Assembly (NCBI RefSeq): GCF_030505615.1
Contig: NZ_CP129992.1
Span: 434,001 to 498,000, forward strand
Source: Salinibaculum rarum
GTDB lineage: Archaea > Halobacteriota > Halobacteria > Halobacteriales > Haloarculaceae
Reading direction: 5' to 3'
Length of the DNA stretch: 64,000 nt
Shown here: piece by piece, positions 1 through 12,232 of the stretch
How positions within the stretch are numbered: the first letter of the stretch is position 1
How the letters are laid out: each line of letters opens with the position of its first letter
Notes under the pieces: generated by a model
Databases searched by the model: none
Told to the model about the DNA's origin: nothing
What the model saw: the letters and a program-made list of their open reading frames with translations, nothing else
Made by a program: the position numbers and the translations under genes

Positions 1-1669
1 GACCGGCGCGTTCACGATTCCGCTGATGAAACGGTCGGGCTACTCCCCGGAGTTTGCCGGCGCCGTCGAGTCCTCGGCCTCGTCCGGCGGACAGATTCTC
101 CCGCCCGTGATGGGTGCTGCCGCGTTTCTGATGGTCCAGTACACGGCGACGCCGTTCCGTGAGATTATCATCCTCGCGACGGTGCCTGCGGTCGTGTTTT
201 TCTTCGGCGTCTGGGTGATGGTCCACCTCAAGGCCACCCAGGAAGGAATCGGCGGTGTGAGCGACATCGACACGGTCTCGCTTCGCAAGCACATGAAAAA
301 CGGCTGGTTCTACCTGGTCCCGATCTTCCTGTTGCTGTACTATCTCATCATCGAGCGACTCTCGGTCTCACGGTCGGCGTGGTTTACGCTGGTCGCTCTC
401 ACCGCGCTCATCGCCTTCCTCTCGGCGTACAGCAAGGACACCCGCGGCATCCTCTTTGGCTCGCTCGCTACAATCGTCGGCGCGGAACTGGTCTCGCACG
501 TCGTCGCCGGCGTCGCCGTCACCGGTCTCCTCACCGGTGCCAGCGGGGCGGGCATCCCGCTTGCGGACGCCGGCAACATCGTCGTCTCCCGAATGGGCTG
601 GTACGCGATGCTCGCCGGTGTGGTGACGCTGCTGGTTCGCCCCGACCTCGATGCTGCCTTCCTCGAACTGAACCCCGAAATCCAGGACACGACCGAAGCG
701 GCCAGCAAGAAGACCGGTCGCAACGTCGAGGACAACCAGCTGTTCCAGCTGGGAACCTTCGTCGTCAAGTCGATGGACGAGGGTGCCCGAACCGCGGTGC
801 CGGTCGTCATCGCCGTCGCCGCGGCAGGCGTCATCCCCGGCGTCATCAGCGTCTCCGGACTCGGCCCGAACCTCACCTCGCTCCTGCTCGAACTGTCCGG
901 TGGCTCCATCGTCGTCATGTTGCTCGTGACTGCCGTCGCCAGCATCATCCTCGGGATGGGGATGCCGACGACTGTCACCTACATCATCCTCATCTCGATG
1001 CTCGCTACGCCGCTCGTCGAGTTTGGCATCCCGCTGCTCGCGGCACACCTCTTTATCCTCTATTTCGGCGTCATCGCCGACATCACGCCGCCAGTCGCGG
1101 TCGCCGCCTACGCCGCAAGCGGGGTCGCAAAGTCCGACCCCTTCGAGACCGGGGTCAAGGCCTTCTCGCTGTCGCTGAACAAGGCAATCGTCCCCTTCGC
1201 ATTCGTCCTCGCACCGGGTATCGTCCTGCTTCGCGAGAAGGAAAACGCTGCACAACTTCCGATACGGGACCAGAACCGCGTCGTCAACTTCGCCGACCTC
1301 GCCGAACTCTCGTATTCGGTCCCCGAGGTTCTGATTCCGATTGTCGGGGTCTTCCTCGGCGTCATCGCACTCGGTGCGACGGTCATCGGCACGCTGTACA
1401 CCAGGGTCAACCGAAGCGAGCGCATCGGCTTCGCGCTGAGTTCGCTGCTGTTGATGGCACCCGGTCTGCTCTCGACGTCGGTCATCGACCTGGTCGGTGT
1501 CTTCGGAGTCGTCCTCAGTCCGGACCCGCTCCTGCTCGACCTGACGCTTCGCGGCATCGGCCTCCTCATATTCGCGGCGCTGACGATCAAAAACCGGCGG
1601 GAAGCGGCCAGCGAAGCCGCTCAACACGAGGGGACAGACACCGTCGACGAACAGACCGACCCGGCCTGA
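1..1669 (+). CDS. TRAP transporter fused permease (4TM/12TM), 3' part
   Basis: Open at the window edge: the reading frame runs back from the first internal ATG (26) to base 2 as TGAFTIPLM, so the start lies outside. The visible 555 residues are strongly hydrophobic. They carry the DctM-like signature AGAVESSASSGGQILPPVMG near the start and GMGMPTTVTYIIL further on, typical of TRAP transporters in which the small (4TM) and large (12TM) membrane subunits are fused. Such transporters take up carboxylates or similar organic anions with a secreted binding protein, which would be encoded upstream. The extreme C-terminus is charged and probably cytoplasmic. The substrate cannot be told from sequence. 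The family call is firm. Confidence 0.93.
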   Translation, partial: TGAFTIPLMKRSGYSPEFAGAVESSASSGGQILPPVMGAAAFLMVQYTATPFREIIILATVPAVVFFFGVWVMVHLKATQEGIGGVSDIDTVSLRKHMKNGWFYLVPIFLLLYYLIIERLSVSRSAWFTLVALTALIAFLSAYSKDTRGILFGSLATIVGAELVSHVVAGVAVTGLLTGASGAGIPLADAGNIVVSRMGWYAMLAGVVTLLVRPDLDAAFLELNPEIQDTTEAASKKTGRNVEDNQLFQLGTFVVKSMDEGARTAVPVVIAVAAAGVIPGVISVSGLGPNLTSLLLELSGGSIVVMLLVTAVASIILGMGMPTTVTYIILISMLATPLVEFGIPLLAAHLFILYFGVIADITPPVAVAAYAASGVAKSDPFETGVKAFSLSLNKAIVPFAFVLAPGIVLLREKENAAQLPIRDQNRVVNFADLAELSYSVPEVLIPIVGVFLGVIALGATVIGTLYTRVNRSERIGFALSSLLLMAPGLLSTSVIDLVGVFGVVLSPDPLLLDLTLRGIGLLIFAALTIKNRREAASEAAQHEGTDTVDEQTDPA

Positions 1670-1707
1670 CGGTCACCGACCGTCCTTCGTTTCGAAACCT
1701 GCCTGGC

Positions 1708-2637
1708 TCAGTCGCCGTTGACTTCGCCTTGCAGGTCCGCCACCGTCGCCACCCGCTCTGCGTGGGCGTTGTGCTGGTGGATGGACTCGTCGTTCGACTG
1801 TTTCATCGTCACGATTGCGTCCTCGGGCAGGTTCGGGAAGTGCTCGACGACGCCCTCGGCCATGGCACGCACGCAGTCCTCGACGAACTTCGCGTCGGCG
1901 TGTGCCTCGTAGGTCATGTGGTCTTCGTCGGGGCGTTTCGCGAGGTTGTAGATGCGCGCGCTCATCGAGTCCCGGGCGACCTCGATGAGGTCGTTCAGGT
2001 CGACATCAGGGCTCCCCTCACTCTCGATGGTCAAGGTTGCATGACCCCGCTGGGAGTGGCCCGCCTGGGGGACCTCGTCGAGGAACTGCTCGATGGTGTC
2101 GTCCTCGACGCCAAGGCCCTGCAGCGTCTCCCTGGCACGCGAGGCTGACATCCCCTGCGAACAGGGACAGACCGTCATGCCGGTGACGCGGGTCCCGATT
2201 TCCTCGCGGGTCCCCTCGTCGGTGGCCGTCGCCGAGGCGATGATGTCGGCGGTGCTCTGGGTAGCCATCCCCGACGCCGGCGTCTCTTCGCGGGTGACGT
2301 ACTCGGCTTCCATGCTGACCTCGGCTTTCGTCGTGTAGTCGTGTTTCTCCAGCAACCGTTCGGCGGCGTCGCCACAGACGTCCTCGACGCGGTAGCCGGA
2401 GTTGCTCACCGCCGCCTCCAGCGTCTCGTCGACGACTTCCATGTTCCGGCTCATGTCCGCCCCCTTCCGCCAGGACGGCAGGTCGACGTACACGTCGAAC
2501 TCGGCCATGAGAACAATCGGTCGTTTTTCCTCGCGGTCGATTTTGACCAGTTTTTCGACGCCGGTGACACCGACGCGGTTGAGACCCACAGCCACATCCG
2601 GACTCGACGCCTGCACGTCCGGGAGTTGCTGACTCAT
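1708..2637 (-). CDS. mptA: GTP cyclohydrolase MptA (FolE2 family)
   Basis: A 309-residue protein of the COG1469/FolE2 family. In archaea this enzyme (GTP cyclohydrolase IV, Fe(II)-dependent) converts GTP to 7,8-dihydroneopterin 2',3'-cyclic phosphate, the first step to pterin and folate cofactors. Family features include the N-terminal [13 protein letters not shown] segment, the [15 protein letters not shown] segment, the conserved cysteine context [11 protein letters not shown], and a C-terminal [13 protein letters not shown] stretch. Length fits the family. The ATG at 2637 gives [11 protein letters not shown], a typical haloarchaeal N-terminus. It is transcribed alone, convergent with the TRAP gene. 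Confidence 0.93.
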   Translation of the reverse strand: MSQQLPDVQASSPDVAVGLNRVGVTGVEKLVKIDREEKRPIVLMAEFDVYVDLPSWRKGADMSRNMEVVDETLEAAVSNSGYRVEDVCGDAAERLLEKHDYTTKAEVSMEAEYVTREETPASGMATQSTADIIASATATDEGTREEIGTRVTGMTVCPCSQGMSASRARETLQGLGVEDDTIEQFLDEVPQAGHSQRGHATLTIESEGSPDVDLNDLIEVARDSMSARIYNLAKRPDEDHMTYEAHADAKFVEDCVRAMAEGVVEHFPNLPEDAIVTMKQSNDESIHQHNAHAERVATVADLQGEVNGD

Positions 2638-2706
2638 TGGCCACTGTTAGGGGAGAATACCGGTTAGTGCTTTCGATACCCGAGACGAGAAAATTACCCA
2701 GCTGAC

Positions 2707-3297
2707 CTACTCTTCGACGCCGGTTGGGGCGGCGTCGTCACCGATGTCACGAAACGCCGCAGCGAAGTCGTCGTCGTCGAAGGTTGCAACCGTCTCGTCG
2801 AGCTGGTCGCGCATCTCGTCCATCTGGTCTTCGAGGTCGGCAAACTCCTCGCTCTCTGCAAGTTCTGACTCCGGTTTGTTTGCCACCAGGGTCGCGTGCT
2901 TGGCCGTCAGCGCGTAGTATTTTCGCAGCTTCGACTTGTACTCAGAAGTCGTCAGCAGGCGCTCGATGGTGCTAAAGAGGTCGTCACGGGAGACAGGCTT
3001 GATGACGTAATCGTCGAACGGCATCTCGATGATGTCGAAGTCGGGGTCGACAGCTGTGACCATCGCGACGCGACAGGAGAGGTCTCGGTCGCGAATCTCG
3101 TCGAGTACCTCGTCTCCGGAGACGCCGGGCATCCGCCGGTCGAGCAACACCACGTCGACAGTGTCATCGAGTTCGTCCAGGGCTTCTTGCCCACCGTATG
3201 CCGTCGAGACGGAGTACTCGCCCTTGAGTTGGGCTGCGTAGGCGTCGGCGACGTCAGGTTCGTCGTCGACGACGAGGACTGTCGCAGGCTCGGTCAT
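2707..3297 (-). CDS. HalX-domain response regulator
   Basis: A 196-residue protein. Residues 1-120 are a receiver domain, with acidic pair DDEP, phospho-acceptor in VVLLDRRMPG, the conserved Thr in AMVTAVD, and Lys in DYVIKPVS. The C-terminal part (SEYKSKLRKYYALTAKHATLVANKPESEL onward) matches the haloarchaeal HalX domain, an alpha-helical output module of unknown biochemical role. The tail is very acidic. No histidine kinase is adjacent, so its partner must be elsewhere. It is transcribed divergently from the TrpD2-like gene across 171 bases. Confidence 0.92.
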   Translation of the reverse strand: MTEPATVLVVDDEPDVADAYAAQLKGEYSVSTAYGGQEALDELDDTVDVVLLDRRMPGVSGDEVLDEIRDRDLSCRVAMVTAVDPDFDIIEMPFDDYVIKPVSRDDLFSTIERLLTTSEYKSKLRKYYALTAKHATLVANKPESELAESEEFADLEDQMDEMRDQLDETVATFDDDDFAAAFRDIGDDAAPTGVEE

Positions 3298-3438
3298 TCG
3301 CTTTCACCTATCGCAGAGCGAAGAGAAAAGGTTTCCGGGTGATGTACCCGATTAGATTCGGGGTCGCCGCCGGTAACGCGATTCATATCCCCCCTTGGAA
3401 CTACCGCTACATGAGTCTGCGGGCCGACAAAGCGGGAG

Positions 3439-3446
3439 TCTTTAGA
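3439..3446 (+). promoter_or_regulatory. TATA-like element of the TrpD2-like gene
   Basis: TCTTTAGA lies 23-30 bases before the ATG at 3469, the expected position for a leaderless haloarchaeal transcript. This supports the chosen start. Confidence 0.5.
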
Positions 3447-3468
3447 CCGGACTCGCCCAACGGGGTGT

Positions 3469-4530
3469 ATGGACGACGCGAGCAGCGAGTTCGGCGACTG
3501 GCCGCTGCAACGACTGCTGACTGAGGTCGTCGGCTCCGGCCACAAATCCGCCGACGACATGACCCGCTCGCAGGCCCGCGAGGCCGCCGCCCGCATCCTC
3601 GCCCACGAGCCCGCCGAGACCACGCTCGGTGCCTTCTTGCTGGCCAACCGCTGGAAGCGAAACACACCGGAAGAGCTGGCCGCCTTCACCGACGTCATGC
3701 GCGAACAGAGCGTCGACCGCGCTGTCCCCGACTGTGAGCCCGTCGACTGTGGCGCAAACTACGACGGCAAACACACCTCCGCACTGCTCGGAGTCGCCGC
3801 CGGCATCACGGCCGCCGCTGCGGGCACCCCCGTCGTCACCCACTCCGGCGACCGCGTGCCCACCCAGGAGGCCACCGCCTACAAGCACGTCTTAGACGAA
3901 CTCGGCGTCCGTACAGACCTCGACCCGGCAGAGAGCGCCGACATGGTCGACGAGACCGGCTTTGGCTTTTACTACCAGCCCAACTTCAACCCCGGCGTCG
4001 ACGCCCTCTACGACCGCCGCCGGGAGATGGGCGTCCGGACCTTCATCAACACTATCGAGACCCTGGCCAATCCCGCCGACGCCGACGTGCACCTCGGGAG
4101 TTTCTACCACCTCGCCTTCGCCAAACGCATCGTCGATACCTTCGGCGAGATGGAGTCACAGAACGTGCCCCGCGTCATTATGTTCCAGGGCCTGGAGGGG
4201 TACGACGACATCCGTCCCGGGACGACGGTCGTCGCCGAGTACGACGGCGAGTTTACCGACTACGAAATCGAGACCGGCGAGTACGAGATGGCGTTCGAAC
4301 GCGAGGACCTCGCCGTCGACGACGTGGCCGCCGATTCGGCGACCATCACCGAGGAGGTACTGACGGGCGAACGAGACGACCACTTCGCCGACGCCGTCGT
4401 GCTCAACGCCGCGGTCCGCCTCTACGCCGGCGGCGAGGTCGAAGCCATCGAGGACGGCCTCGGACTCGCCCGCTCGGCCATCGCCGAAGGGAGCACACAG
4501 GACCGCCTCGAACAACTCAAGGAGTTTTGA
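3469..4530 (+). CDS. TrpD2-like anthranilate phosphoribosyltransferase family protein
   Basis: 353 residues with the nucleoside phosphorylase / AnPRT fold: a helical N-terminal domain (about 1-90), then the GGNYDGK-like loop seen here as VDCGANYDGKHTS, then TPVVTHSGDRVPTQE, which corresponds to the PRPP-binding HGN region. The usual glycine-rich KHGNR signature of true TrpD is altered. This points to the TrpD2 (YbiB-like) subgroup rather than the tryptophan enzyme, and no other trp gene is nearby. The substrate is unknown; TrpD2 proteins of bacteria have been linked to nucleic-acid binding. It ends one base before the next ATG, suggesting co-transcription with the hydrolase downstream. Confidence 0.75.
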   Translation: MDDASSEFGDWPLQRLLTEVVGSGHKSADDMTRSQAREAAARILAHEPAETTLGAFLLANRWKRNTPEELAAFTDVMREQSVDRAVPDCEPVDCGANYDGKHTSALLGVAAGITAAAAGTPVVTHSGDRVPTQEATAYKHVLDELGVRTDLDPAESADMVDETGFGFYYQPNFNPGVDALYDRRREMGVRTFINTIETLANPADADVHLGSFYHLAFAKRIVDTFGEMESQNVPRVIMFQGLEGYDDIRPGTTVVAEYDGEFTDYEIETGEYEMAFEREDLAVDDVAADSATITEEVLTGERDDHFADAVVLNAAVRLYAGGEVEAIEDGLGLARSAIAEGSTQDRLEQLKEF

Positions 4531-4531
4531 G

Positions 4532-5512
4532 ATGAGCGACGACACCACCGACCCACGACCGGACCCGAACCCGACCGAACCGGGCCACCCCGACGACCCG
4601 GCACGCTGGCGCCACGAGACGGCCTACCTCTCGGATGTCGACCTGCACTACGTCACCGTCGACGCAAACCAGGAAGCGGTCGACCACCCGACCGGCGACG
4701 CACCCCTGGTTGTCCTGCTGCATGGCTTTCCCGAGTTCTGGTACGCCTGGCGACACCAACTCGACGCCATCGCCGACGCTGGCTATCGCGTCGTCGCGCC
4801 GGACCTCCGGGGGTACAACCGCTCCGGGAAGCCAGACGGCGTCGACAGCTACGCACCCGAGCGACTGGTCGGCGACGTGCGCGAACTCGTCGAACACCTC
4901 GGCTACGCGCAAGCGGACGTCGTCGGCCACGACTGGGGCGGGGCTATCGCCTGGGAGACGGCGATTCGAGAGCCGGACCTCGTCCGCCGGCTGGCCGTCC
5001 TGAACGCACCCCATCCGGGCGCCTACCAGCGACTGCTCACCGAGTCGCCCGAACAGCTCCTGAAGTCGTGGTACGTCTTCTTCTTCCAGGTGCCGTGGCT
5101 CCCCGAGCGCATGCTGCAGGTCGACGATTACCGCATCGTCGAGGAGATGCTGACCGAGACGGCCGCTCCCGGGTCCTTTACCGAACGGGATGTCCAGCGG
5201 TACAAGGACGCCATGGCCCGCTCGGGCGACCTCTCTGGACCGGTCAACTACTACCGGGCTATCGCCCGCGAGAACGCTCGCGAGCAACTCATCGCGTTTC
5301 TCCCCGACGCCGTTACCCGCGACACCACCGTCGACGTCCCGACGCTGGTCATCTGGGGCGAGCAAGACCAGGCGCTCAGCGTCGACCTGCTCGACGACCT
5401 CGACGAGTGGGTGTCCGACCTCCGCATCCAACGGCTCCCCGACGCCAGCCACTGGGTGCAGTCAGATGCGCCCGACGAAGTGAACGAACTGCTGGTTGAA
5501 TTTCTGGCCTGA
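4532..5512 (+). CDS. Alpha/beta hydrolase, epoxide-hydrolase-like
   Basis: 326 residues. The oxyanion region HGFPEFWYAWRHQ is followed by the nucleophile elbow GHDWGGAIAWE, with Asp as nucleophile. A cap domain with several Trp/Phe residues follows, then the acid in LVIWGEQDQAL and the catalytic His in DASHWVQSDAPDEVN. An Asp nucleophile with this HGFPE motif is the pattern of soluble epoxide hydrolases and haloalkane dehalogenases. No signal peptide is seen, so it is cytoplasmic. It sits one base after the TrpD2-like gene. The substrate cannot be inferred. Confidence 0.88.
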   Translation: MSDDTTDPRPDPNPTEPGHPDDPARWRHETAYLSDVDLHYVTVDANQEAVDHPTGDAPLVVLLHGFPEFWYAWRHQLDAIADAGYRVVAPDLRGYNRSGKPDGVDSYAPERLVGDVRELVEHLGYAQADVVGHDWGGAIAWETAIREPDLVRRLAVLNAPHPGAYQRLLTESPEQLLKSWYVFFFQVPWLPERMLQVDDYRIVEEMLTETAAPGSFTERDVQRYKDAMARSGDLSGPVNYYRAIARENAREQLIAFLPDAVTRDTTVDVPTLVIWGEQDQALSVDLLDDLDEWVSDLRIQRLPDASHWVQSDAPDEVNELLVEFLA

Positions 5513-5577
5513 CGACAGACAGGCTTCGATGCTTGACTTCGAACGATTGATACCTGTGAGCGGATGGTTATAGATTC

Positions 5578-6393
5578 ATGAGTGAGTGGCGAGACCGGAT
5601 GGAGTCTGGGACAGAAATCCTGCGCCAACAGGCAGTTCGAATCCCGCTCCCGGACGTGGAAGCGGAGCGCTCCGTCTACAACAATATGATGCGAATTGCG
5701 GACGCTGGCGAGCGGAAACGCAAGTTGCTCGACGATCCGGACGTGCCGTTGACGGAAGTTTATGAGGACGAACTGGCCGAGATGAGACAGAGCTTCGAGC
5801 ACCGCTTGCAACAGGTCGCAGGCAAGAACTACTACGATGTTGCGACCGCGTATCTCGACGGCGAGCGTGACGACTGGATCGGAGCGCTCGCAGCGTATTA
5901 TCTGGACTGTTATTATCACTTACAGGAGCGCTACACCGTTGACGAGCACATTTTCTTTCTGGTGATTCTGCGCTACCCGGACTGTGTCACGGTGAATCTT
6001 AGTTTTCTCACCGGCGAGATCAGCTCCGACGGAGTTCGCTACGAGTCCGCCAAGCATGTCCAATCTGATCTCAACGAACACGATCGAGAACAACTATACG
6101 CAGACTGTCAACACTCACAGCACAAAGCTGCAGAATACCTTCGTGAGAATATTGCTTGCATTCGAGAGGCATTCCCTGACCCGGAGACAACTCCGTTCGA
6201 GCAGCGTCAATACGGAGGGTTCGTCCACGTCACCGGAAGACAGGGAGCAACATTCGCGGAGATACTCGAGTCCCTCTCCCCGAATCCGGACCGGTTCGAT
6301 AACACCGCATCGACACCTGGCCTCGTTTCAGAAGGACCAGAAGCCAAACGAGCGAAGCAGCTGTTCCTTACCGACGCCGAGATTGTACTCTGA
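5578..6393 (+). CDS. Hypothetical protein, unrecognised
   Basis: 271 residues, soluble, with no signal peptide or membrane segment. The N-terminal half is helical and charged. The middle contains DDWIGALAAYYLDCYYHLQERYTVDEHIFFLVILRYPDC, which looks like a folded core, and the C-terminal half is Gln/His rich. I do not recognise a family. Base composition is less GC-biased than the neighbours (more A/T at third positions), and the gene stands alone between an alpha/beta hydrolase and katG. It could be a recent arrival. ATG at 5578 is the first in frame. Confidence 0.6.
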   Translation: MSEWRDRMESGTEILRQQAVRIPLPDVEAERSVYNNMMRIADAGERKRKLLDDPDVPLTEVYEDELAEMRQSFEHRLQQVAGKNYYDVATAYLDGERDDWIGALAAYYLDCYYHLQERYTVDEHIFFLVILRYPDCVTVNLSFLTGEISSDGVRYESAKHVQSDLNEHDREQLYADCQHSQHKAAEYLRENIACIREAFPDPETTPFEQRQYGGFVHVTGRQGATFAEILESLSPNPDRFDNTASTPGLVSEGPEAKRAKQLFLTDAEIVL

Positions 6394-6506
6394 TAGGACA
6401 CGCAGGTCAGTAATTCGTCTGTCTCGAACGGTATACTCTGTGCCGATTGGGAAGGTGTACGAATTTCTCTGACGCTCTGAAAAAGAACGAGGGGAAGCGC
6501 GGAACG

Positions 6507-8750
<2,244 letters not shown>

Positions 8751-8841
8751 CTACCGGCGTTTCGGGGAAAACGGCAGACGACGGGAACACACCGCAGACC
8801 GAAAAACAGCAATCGGGAGTTCGGGGACGGGGCGAGTCCGG

Positions 8842-11127
8842 TCAGTCGTCGTTCAACACGCCTTCGGCGACGGCCATGTCTTCAGGTTCAGGGTCGTCGG
8901 CGGTCGACCGGAGGACGAACCGCTTGCGCAGGAGGTCGGCGGCGAATATCGTCGTCCCGACGATGATGAGCGTGTCCCCGGGCAGGCGCGCCCAGAAGAG
9001 GTCCTGGATGATGGGCTGATTGTAGAAGGCCACACTCCGTGCAGCAGCGTAACTCTCGGTGAAAGCCGCCTCCAGCTGGAGGAAGCCAACGGGAAGGACC
9101 GAGGCGAACACCATCAGAGCCAGCCCGAGGTTCCAGCACCAGAACGCCCAGCGCAGCCAGGAGCCGTCCCAGCGGTCTGGTTCGATGCTGATGCGCAACA
9201 TGTACGTGACCATCCCCAGCGCGAGGAAGCCGAAGGCCCCGAACATCGCCGCGTGGGCGTGGCCAACGGTCAGATAGGTGCCGTGCTCGTAGTAGTTGAT
9301 GATGGGGAGGTTGATGAAGAAGCCGAGTACGCCGGCGCCAACGAAGTTCCAGACACCGCTGGCGATGATGAACATGAAGGGGAGCTTGTAGGGGAACTCC
9401 CCGTCAGTCTGCATGGCGCTGTACTGACCCAGCGCCTCGTAGAGGATGAAGACCAGTGGGATGAGTTCGAGCGTCGAGAAGACGCTCCCGATTGGCACCC
9501 AGATATCGGGCATTCCAATCCACCAGTAGTGATGCGAGACGCCGATGACGCCGGTAGACATCACCAGCAGCGCTTGGAGCATGACCGCCTTCTCGGCGCT
9601 ACGGCGGTCGAGCAGGTTCATCGAGACCAGCGTCAGCCCGACGATGGCGACGATGAAGAACTCGAAGGCTCCCTCGACCCACATGTGGACGACCCACCAG
9701 CGCCAGAACTCCGTGACGGCGATGTTGGTACTCGGCGTGAACATGAACCCGGCGACAAAGAGGAGAGCGATAGAGCCACCGGCGTACAGAATCATGTGCC
9801 CCAGCCCGAAGGCCGGTTCGCGGTCGAGCAGCGGTTTCAGTCCCCGAACGGCCAGCAGCGCCCAGATGACGAAGCCAGCCAGCAGGCCGAACTGCCAGAT
9901 TTTCCCGACTTCGAGGTACTCCAGGCCCTCGTTGCCGAGCAGCCACCAGAGCTGGCCGTCGAGGTACCCGTTCGAGCCGAGCCAGATGCCGGCCAGTCCG
10001 CCGACGGTGACGACGACGATAGCACCCAGCAGACCGTCGACGAACAGCGACTGACGCTTCGGTTCGTGGCCGGTCAAAAGCGGCGGCAAGAAGAGGCCAG
10101 CACCGAGCCACGTCGCGGCAATCCAGAGGATACCGAGGTCGATGTGCCACGTCTTCGCGATGGCGAAGGGGAGCAGTTGGAGGATGTGAATCCCGAATAG
10201 CTCCTCGATGCCGAAGAAGCCGGCCCGCTCGATGTAGAAGTGGGCGAGCAAGCCACCCAGTAGCACTTGCGCCAAGAATAGCCCGGCCGCGATGGGGATA
10301 AATCGGAGTGCCGAGCGCTGACTCGGGAAGACGCTCACGTCGCCGGGTTTCGGGACGGAAATACCCGCACTGGAGGGTTCGGGCAGTCTGATGCTCTTGT
10401 AGAGCCAGATGCCGAAGCCAGCGCCAGCGACGAGCAACACCATCGCGATGACGCTCCATATCATCGCCGCACCGGTGGCGTCGTTGCCCGCACCGGGCTG
10501 GTAGGGCCAGTCGTTCGTGTAGGAGTGGTCACCACCGGGTCGGTCGGTGTGGGAGAACCACGCCGTCCACATCGCGAAGTCGGCGAAGTCCTCGGCATCC
10601 TCCTCGCTGTCTATCATCTCCACCGGGACGCCGCGTTCGTGGCTCCCCTCGTGGTAGCGCTGGACGTACTCCTCGCGGACCTGCTCGTGGGCGTGCAGTT
10701 CCGCGGCGGTGTAGTCGATAGTGCCGCCCTCGTAGTTCGTATCGAGGTCACCCTCGACGGTGGCGTTGACAGCCGCACGGTCACCCGTCGAGAGATTCTC
10801 GAAACTGGTACCGTGGCGCTCCTGTGCGTAGTACTCACGCATGTACTCGACTTTCAGATTGAGGGCGTCGGCAGTGTAGTCCGCGCCGTAGTAGGCACCG
10901 TTACCGAGAATCGAGCCGTGATTCATCAGACCGTTCTTCTGGAACGTCTTCTTGCCGTCGCGTATCTCCTCGCCGGTGAGAACCGTCTGGCCGTCAGGTC
11001 CCTCTATCTCTTCGGGAATCGGCGGCGCCTCCTGATAGGCTAGCCACGCACCCGCGCCCATCACCACGAGATTGGCGACGAACACGGCGGCAATGATTTT
11101 CGCGATTGTCACACGTTGTACCTGCAT
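8842..11127 (-). CDS. norB: Quinol-type nitric oxide reductase large subunit (qNOR)
   Basis: 761 residues, the length of single-subunit quinol-dependent NO reductases. The N-terminal extension after the first helix (about residues 30-230) resembles the NorC-like extracytoplasmic domain but lacks a CxxCH haem c site, as expected for qNOR. The haem-copper oxidase core follows with about 12 further membrane segments. Haem/FeB ligands are visible in KTWHIDLGILW, VVHMWVEGAFEFF (with the conserved Glu), SHHYWWIG and VGHAHAAMFGAFG. It reduces NO to N2O in denitrification or NO detoxification. No NorD/NorQ or other denitrification genes are adjacent. Confidence 0.94.
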   Translation of the reverse strand: MQVQRVTIAKIIAAVFVANLVVMGAGAWLAYQEAPPIPEEIEGPDGQTVLTGEEIRDGKKTFQKNGLMNHGSILGNGAYYGADYTADALNLKVEYMREYYAQERHGTSFENLSTGDRAAVNATVEGDLDTNYEGGTIDYTAAELHAHEQVREEYVQRYHEGSHERGVPVEMIDSEEDAEDFADFAMWTAWFSHTDRPGGDHSYTNDWPYQPGAGNDATGAAMIWSVIAMVLLVAGAGFGIWLYKSIRLPEPSSAGISVPKPGDVSVFPSQRSALRFIPIAAGLFLAQVLLGGLLAHFYIERAGFFGIEELFGIHILQLLPFAIAKTWHIDLGILWIAATWLGAGLFLPPLLTGHEPKRQSLFVDGLLGAIVVVTVGGLAGIWLGSNGYLDGQLWWLLGNEGLEYLEVGKIWQFGLLAGFVIWALLAVRGLKPLLDREPAFGLGHMILYAGGSIALLFVAGFMFTPSTNIAVTEFWRWWVVHMWVEGAFEFFIVAIVGLTLVSMNLLDRRSAEKAVMLQALLVMSTGVIGVSHHYWWIGMPDIWVPIGSVFSTLELIPLVFILYEALGQYSAMQTDGEFPYKLPFMFIIASGVWNFVGAGVLGFFINLPIINYYEHGTYLTVGHAHAAMFGAFGFLALGMVTYMLRISIEPDRWDGSWLRWAFWCWNLGLALMVFASVLPVGFLQLEAAFTESYAAARSVAFYNQPIIQDLFWARLPGDTLIIVGTTIFAADLLRKRFVLRSTADDPEPEDMAVAEGVLNDD

Positions 11128-11269
11128 ACTCGCAGGTGTCGACCAACACCCACATGAATACTCTACGGGGTTCCCGTCGGGCGATAACGACCGCGAACAC
11201 GTTCGGCAGAATATCTTCGAGAGACGACCGCTGGAGAAAACGAACGGGGAAAGTCGTCGGCCAGACCGG

Positions 11270-12106
11270 TCAGAGAAGACGTGCGTACTCGTCGTCGGTC
11301 AGGTCGATATGGCTCGCGGCGACGTTCTCTTCGAGGTGGTCGAGGCTGGCTGTTCCTGGAATCGGCAGGGTCACGTCCGAGTGTTCCAGCAGCCACGCCA
11401 GCGCAATCTGGTAGCGGGTCGCGTCGTGCGCGGCGGCGATGTCGTCGAGGGTCTCGCCGAGGTCAGCCAGGTCACCCGCCCCGAGTGGGAAGTAGGTCAT
11501 GTAGCCAATGTCGTACTCCTCGCATGCTTCGAGAACGTGTTCGCTGTGGCGGTCGGCGACACTGTACTCGTTTTGAACGGTCGCTATCTCGACGTGGTCG
11601 CGGGCCGTCTCCAGTTTGTCGACGCCGACGTTCGAGAGACCGACGTGCTCGACGATGCCGTCGTCTTTCAGCTCGGCGAAGGCCTGGACGCTCTCCTCGA
11701 AGGGAACGTCGTCGTCAGGGGCGTGGTACTGGAAGAGGTCGATACTGCCGACGCCGAGTCGGTCGCGGCTGACGAGTGCCTGATTGTAGATGTAGTCGGG
11801 GTCGCCGTGGCGGAGCCAGTCGCCGTCGGTGTTCCGGAGCAGTCCGGCCTTCGTCGCCACGACGGCCTCGTCGGTGATGTCCGCCTCGCCGATGAGGCGT
11901 TCGCTGACGCCGGGCCCATACGAGTCTGCGGTGTCGACGAAGTCGACGCCACAGTCGACGGCGTGCCGGAGAACCTCGCGGGCCGCGTCTTCGTCGGCCG
12001 GCGGACCGATGATGTCCTCGCCGGTGATACGCATCGCGCCATAGCCCAGTCGGTGTACCTGCAACTCGCCGCCGATGTCGAAGGTCGAACTCTCGTTTGT
12101 GACCAT
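11270..12106 (-). CDS. Aldo/keto reductase
   Basis: 278 residues from ATG at 12106 (MVTNESSTFDIGGELQVHRL). The same frame stays open further upstream, but that part is antisense to the next gene and has no family match. AKR signatures are GYGAMRITG, the catalytic Asp/Tyr in DFVDTADSYGPGVSE, the Lys in VVATKAGLL, DLFQYHAPD, and the nucleotide-site segment LPIPGTASLDHLEENVAA. It is an NADPH-dependent oxidoreductase of unknown substrate, of the AKR family common in haloarchaea. Monocistronic. Confidence 0.92.
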   Translation of the reverse strand: MVTNESSTFDIGGELQVHRLGYGAMRITGEDIIGPPADEDAAREVLRHAVDCGVDFVDTADSYGPGVSERLIGEADITDEAVVATKAGLLRNTDGDWLRHGDPDYIYNQALVSRDRLGVGSIDLFQYHAPDDDVPFEESVQAFAELKDDGIVEHVGLSNVGVDKLETARDHVEIATVQNEYSVADRHSEHVLEACEEYDIGYMTYFPLGAGDLADLGETLDDIAAAHDATRYQIALAWLLEHSDVTLPIPGTASLDHLEENVAASHIDLTDDEYARLL

Positions 12107-12232
12107 ACGAGGCCTTCGGCCGGCGGCGCCAAAGAGTCCCCGGCCAAGCGGGGCGCTCGTCGGCGGGCGCCGACAGCGGCCGGTAGATGTGGACGAAACG
12201 GCTAATGTGTTCCCGCCACTTGTCCCGCGTAG